9,587 nucleotides of DNA from an uncultured Duganella sp. GTDB lineage: Bacteria; Pseudomonadota; Gammaproteobacteria; Burkholderiales; Burkholderiaceae. Where the stretch lies: assembly GCA_946482635.1 (NCBI GenBank), contig CAMLSG010000209.1, positions 1 to 9,587 of the forward strand, written 5' to 3'. The notes below the pieces were generated by a model. It did not search any database. It saw only the letters and a program-made list of their open reading frames with translations, and had not been told where the DNA came from. Numbering within the stretch: the stretch's first letter is position 1; each line of letters starts with the position of its first letter. A program made the translations under genes and the position numbers. Below are positions 6,642-9,587 of this stretch, piece by piece.

Positions 6642-6656
6642 ACAAATGTTTAGCAT
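6628..6656 (+). promoter_or_regulatory. Sigma70-like promoter of the kinase-psuG-lysR operon
   Basis: A perfect TTGACA -35 (6628-6633) is followed after exactly 17 bp by TAGCAT (6651-6656), a 4-of-6 match to the -10 consensus. Transcription would start near 6663, giving a leader of about 23 nt before the GTG start at 6686. Two direct repeats cover the spacer/-10 and start regions, as expected for a repressible promoter. Confidence 0.6.
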
Positions 6657-6672
6657 CGCAAACAAATGTTTA
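6642..6672 (+). promoter_or_regulatory. Two 11-bp direct repeats, probable operator
   Basis: The sequence ACAAATGTTTA occurs at 6642-6652 and again at 6662-6672, a period of 20 bp or about two helical turns, so both copies face the same side of the DNA. Each has an internal near-palindrome (AACA-NN-TGTT in the second copy). The first overlaps the spacer and -10 of the rightward promoter; the second covers the predicted start of transcription. A protein bound here would block transcription. The winged helix at the N-terminus of the kinase encoded next is one candidate ligand; this is inference. Confidence 0.55.
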
Positions 6673-6685
6673 TAGCGAGCTTTTC

Positions 6686-7786
6686 GTGACCGATCTTTCC
6701 CGCAAGGAACAGCTTTACGAGCTGATCCGGGCTAACCCTTTCATCTCCCAGCAAGAGCTGGCGGAACAGCTCGCCCTGTCGCGCTCTGCCGTGGCCGGCC
6801 ATATCGCCAGCCTGATCCGCGAGCGCAAGCTGCTGGGCCGCGCCTATGTCTTGCGCAACGAGCGCACCGTGCTGTGCATCGGCGCCGCCTGCCTCGACCG
6901 CAAGCTGCGTCCCCACGCTCCCCTGCAGATGGCCACTTCCAATCCAGCTTGCGCTGAGGAAAGTTTTGGCGGCGTGGCAAGAAATATCGCGGCCAACCTG
7001 GCCCAGCTCGGCCTGCCCTGCTCCCTCTTGACCGCCCTCGGTGACGACTCCTCCGGCCGCGCCCTGCGCGCCCAGGCCGAAACCTTCGGCATCGGCATGG
7101 AAGGCAGCCTGCAAGTTAACGGCATCGGCAGCGGCACCTACACCGCTGTGCTGGATGCCTCCGGCGAGATGGTGGTCGCCTTGGCCGACATGGCCATCTT
7201 CGACCAGCTCACCCCAGGCTGGGTCGCCAGCCGCCAGCCGCAGCGCAACGCCGCCGGCATGGTAGTGGCGGACCTGAACCTGCCGGTCGAATCGGTCGCC
7301 ATGCTGATGGCCGATGCCCGCGCTTCCGGCGTGCCGCTAGTGGTTGTCGCCGTGTCACAGCCGAAGATGGCGCGCCTGCCAAAAGACCTGCACGGCCTTT
7401 CGCTGCTGATCCTGAATCGCGGCGAACTGGAAACCCGTGCCGGCCGCCCCCTGCCGACCGAAGCCGACGTGCAGGCAGCCTGCCACGCGCTGCAGGCCGA
7501 TGGCGCGCGCGACATCATCGTCACCTGCGGAGCCAGCGGCGTCTATCACACGCTGGGCGACGCCCTGCACTGGCTGCCGGCGCACGACGCCAGGGTGGTC
7601 GACGTGACCGGCGCCGGCGATGCCTTCTCGGCCGCCGTCTGCTGGTCGCTGCTGCAAGAACCCGAACAACTGACCCTGGCCTGCGAACGCGGCTTGAAAG
7701 CCGCTTCCATCACACTGGCCAGCCCGCACACCGTGTCGCCGGAGCTGAGCGCCGACCTGCTCGCCAGCGCGCATAACGAGGAGTAA
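6686..7786 (+). CDS. Winged-helix/PfkB fusion kinase, probable pseudouridine kinase
   Basis: A 366-residue protein with two parts. Residues about 4-57 form a winged-helix DNA-binding domain (SRKEQLYELIRANPFISQ..., recognition-helix area LSRSAVAGHIASLIRE). Residues about 60-360 are a PfkB/ribokinase-family sugar or nucleoside kinase. Kinase motifs are GGVARNIAANLAQLG (95-109), the acidic NRGE (244-247), TCGASGVY (280-287), and the DVTGAGDAF signature (306-314) with catalytic-base Asp312. The architecture matches E. coli YeiI rather than the shorter PsuK, which lacks the N-terminal domain. Since psuG follows after 3 bp, the likely reaction is ATP-dependent 5'-phosphorylation of pseudouridine, the step that supplies PsuG. 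The GTG start at 6686 is the only one that keeps the whole helix-turn-helix; its ribosome site is weak (GCGAG). The DNA-binding domain suggests that the enzyme may also control its own operon through the repeats at 6642-6672. Another nucleoside or sugar substrate remains possible. Confidence 0.88.
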   Translation: MTDLSRKEQLYELIRANPFISQQELAEQLALSRSAVAGHIASLIRERKLLGRAYVLRNERTVLCIGAACLDRKLRPHAPLQMATSNPACAEESFGGVARNIAANLAQLGLPCSLLTALGDDSSGRALRAQAETFGIGMEGSLQVNGIGSGTYTAVLDASGEMVVALADMAIFDQLTPGWVASRQPQRNAAGMVVADLNLPVESVAMLMADARASGVPLVVVAVSQPKMARLPKDLHGLSLLILNRGELETRAGRPLPTEADVQAACHALQADGARDIIVTCGASGVYHTLGDALHWLPAHDARVVDVTGAGDAFSAAVCWSLLQEPEQLTLACERGLKAASITLASPHTVSPELSADLLASAHNEE

Positions 7787-7789
7787 ACC

Positions 7790-8700
<911 letters not shown>

Positions 8701-8716
<16 letters not shown>

Positions 8717-9587
8717 AACAGTTAAAGTACTTCCTCGCCGTCGCCGAAGAGAAGAGCTTCAGCCGCGCGGCCGAACGCCTGCACATCTCGCAGCCGCCGC
8801 TTTCCCAGCAAATCATGAAGCTGGAAGCGGAGCTGGGCGTAAAGCTGTTCGCCCGCACCACCCGCACCTTCGAACTGACAGTCGCGGGCAAGGCGCTGAT
8901 GCAGGAGGCCTCGGACCTGCTGGCGAAGATGCGCATGACCATCGACACCGTGCGCCAGATCGACCGAGGCGAAGTGGGCCGGCTGCGCGTGGGCATCGTG
9001 GGTTCGGCGATGTGGGGACCGATTCCATCCATGCTGGAAGAATTCCAGAGCAAGTACCCGCGCGTGACCTGGACCATCCACGAATCCGGCCCGACGGTGC
9101 AGTACGACGCCTTGCGTGCCAAGCAGATCGACGTCGGCTTCTGGCGCGAGCCGAAGCTGGACGACGACGAACTGCGCCGCGACAACCTGAAACAGGAGCT
9201 GTGCTTCCGCGAGAACGTTTGCGTGGCGGTGAACGAGCACCATCCCCTGGCGAAGATGGACGCTATCGAATTGTCCGATATCGCGGACGACCCGATGCTG
9301 ACGCTGGCTTTGGACAAGTCGGCATTCCCGCGCTACCTGATCCAGTGCTGCGTGAATGCAGGCTTCCAGCCGGAGATTTTCCAGGAGGCGCACGAGCCGC
9401 AAACCTTGCTGGCCATGGTGGGCGCCGGCCTGGGAGTGACGCTGATGCCGGAAACCACAGCACGCATCGGCTGGCCGGGCGTGGTATTCCTGCCGATCCG
9501 CACCAACCCGCCGTCGGCAAACCTGTACATCACCTACACCACGCTGGACGATGCGCCCGTCGTGCGCGCCTTCCTCAACATCCTGCG
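8701..9587 (+). CDS. LysR-type transcriptional regulator, last few residues outside window
   Basis: A LysR-type regulator of which about 295 residues are visible; the family averages about 300, so only the very end is missing. The N-terminal winged helix-turn-helix (about 4-63) shows the usual [20 protein letters not shown] core with [20 protein letters not shown] after it. A linker helix (about 64-90) follows, then a two-lobed effector domain starting at [13 protein letters not shown] (about 91-103). The ATG at 8701 lies inside psuG, overlaps it by 16 bp, and has AGGAG at 8691-8695 as ribosome site, so the gene is probably translated from the psuG message. LysR regulators are more often encoded divergently from their targets; here the regulator is third in the operon. 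It may control its own operon, the divergent deo-type operon, or something beyond the right edge. The effector cannot be deduced. Confidence 0.93.

Larger units (their letters stand above)
6464..6685. promoter_or_regulatory. Divergent control region between the deo-type and pseudouridine operons
   Basis: This 222-bp gap separates the leftward phosphorylase gene from the rightward kinase gene. The part from about 6540 to 6615 is much richer in A/T than the coding DNA on either side. It holds the candidate promoters and dyads listed separately. It also contains two weaker dyads: ATGG-N6-CCAT at 6552-6565 and GGCC-N6-GGCC at 6497-6510, the latter lying in the leader of the leftward operon. I see no small open reading frame with a convincing ribosome site and no recognisable riboswitch. 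Confidence 0.75.

Overview
The window is a high-GC, gene-dense chromosomal segment. Its gene content and protein character suggest a betaproteobacterium, possibly of the Massilia/Duganella/Janthinobacterium group (Oxalobacteraceae). That placement is inference; there is no rRNA or other phylogenetic marker here. Two gene sets diverge from one 222-bp control region (6464-6685).

Left arm, minus strand, read from 6463 down to 1: an extended deo-type nucleoside catabolism operon. The order is a XapA-type purine nucleoside phosphorylase, deoB (phosphopentomutase), deoC (deoxyribose-phosphate aldolase, long human-like form), a two-domain ALDH16-type aldehyde dehydrogenase, and deoA (thymidine phosphorylase, cut by the window edge). 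Together they form a route: the two phosphorylases release bases and give (deoxy)ribose-1-phosphate, DeoB moves the phosphate to C5, and DeoC cleaves deoxyribose-5-phosphate to glyceraldehyde-3-phosphate and acetaldehyde. The aldehyde dehydrogenase presumably oxidises the acetaldehyde to acetate. The deoB/deoC stop and start overlap by 4 bp, and only 12 bp separate deoC from the dehydrogenase gene.

The operon is interrupted twice by about 100-bp palindromic repeats of one family (850-951 and 5521-5624). Each consists of two 27-bp hairpins around a conserved spacer, inside outer inverted arms. The two copies lie in opposite orientation and bracket the deoB-deoC-ALDH block. In each, the first base of the element is the third base of the upstream gene's stop codon. 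They look like REPIN/BIME-type elements and are the most unusual feature here.

Right arm, plus strand, from 6686: a winged-helix/PfkB fusion kinase (probable pseudouridine kinase), psuG (pseudouridine-5'-phosphate glycosidase) and an overlapping LysR-type regulator cut by the right edge. Kinase and glycosidase would convert pseudouridine to uracil and ribose-5-phosphate, so both arms salvage nucleosides and feed the pentose pool.

The control region holds a good sigma70-like promoter for the right arm with two 11-bp direct repeats at 20-bp spacing over its -10 and start region. It also has a perfect TATAAT facing the left arm and several dyads, all suggesting joint regulation. No tRNA, rRNA, CRISPR array, transposase gene or clear intrinsic terminator was seen.
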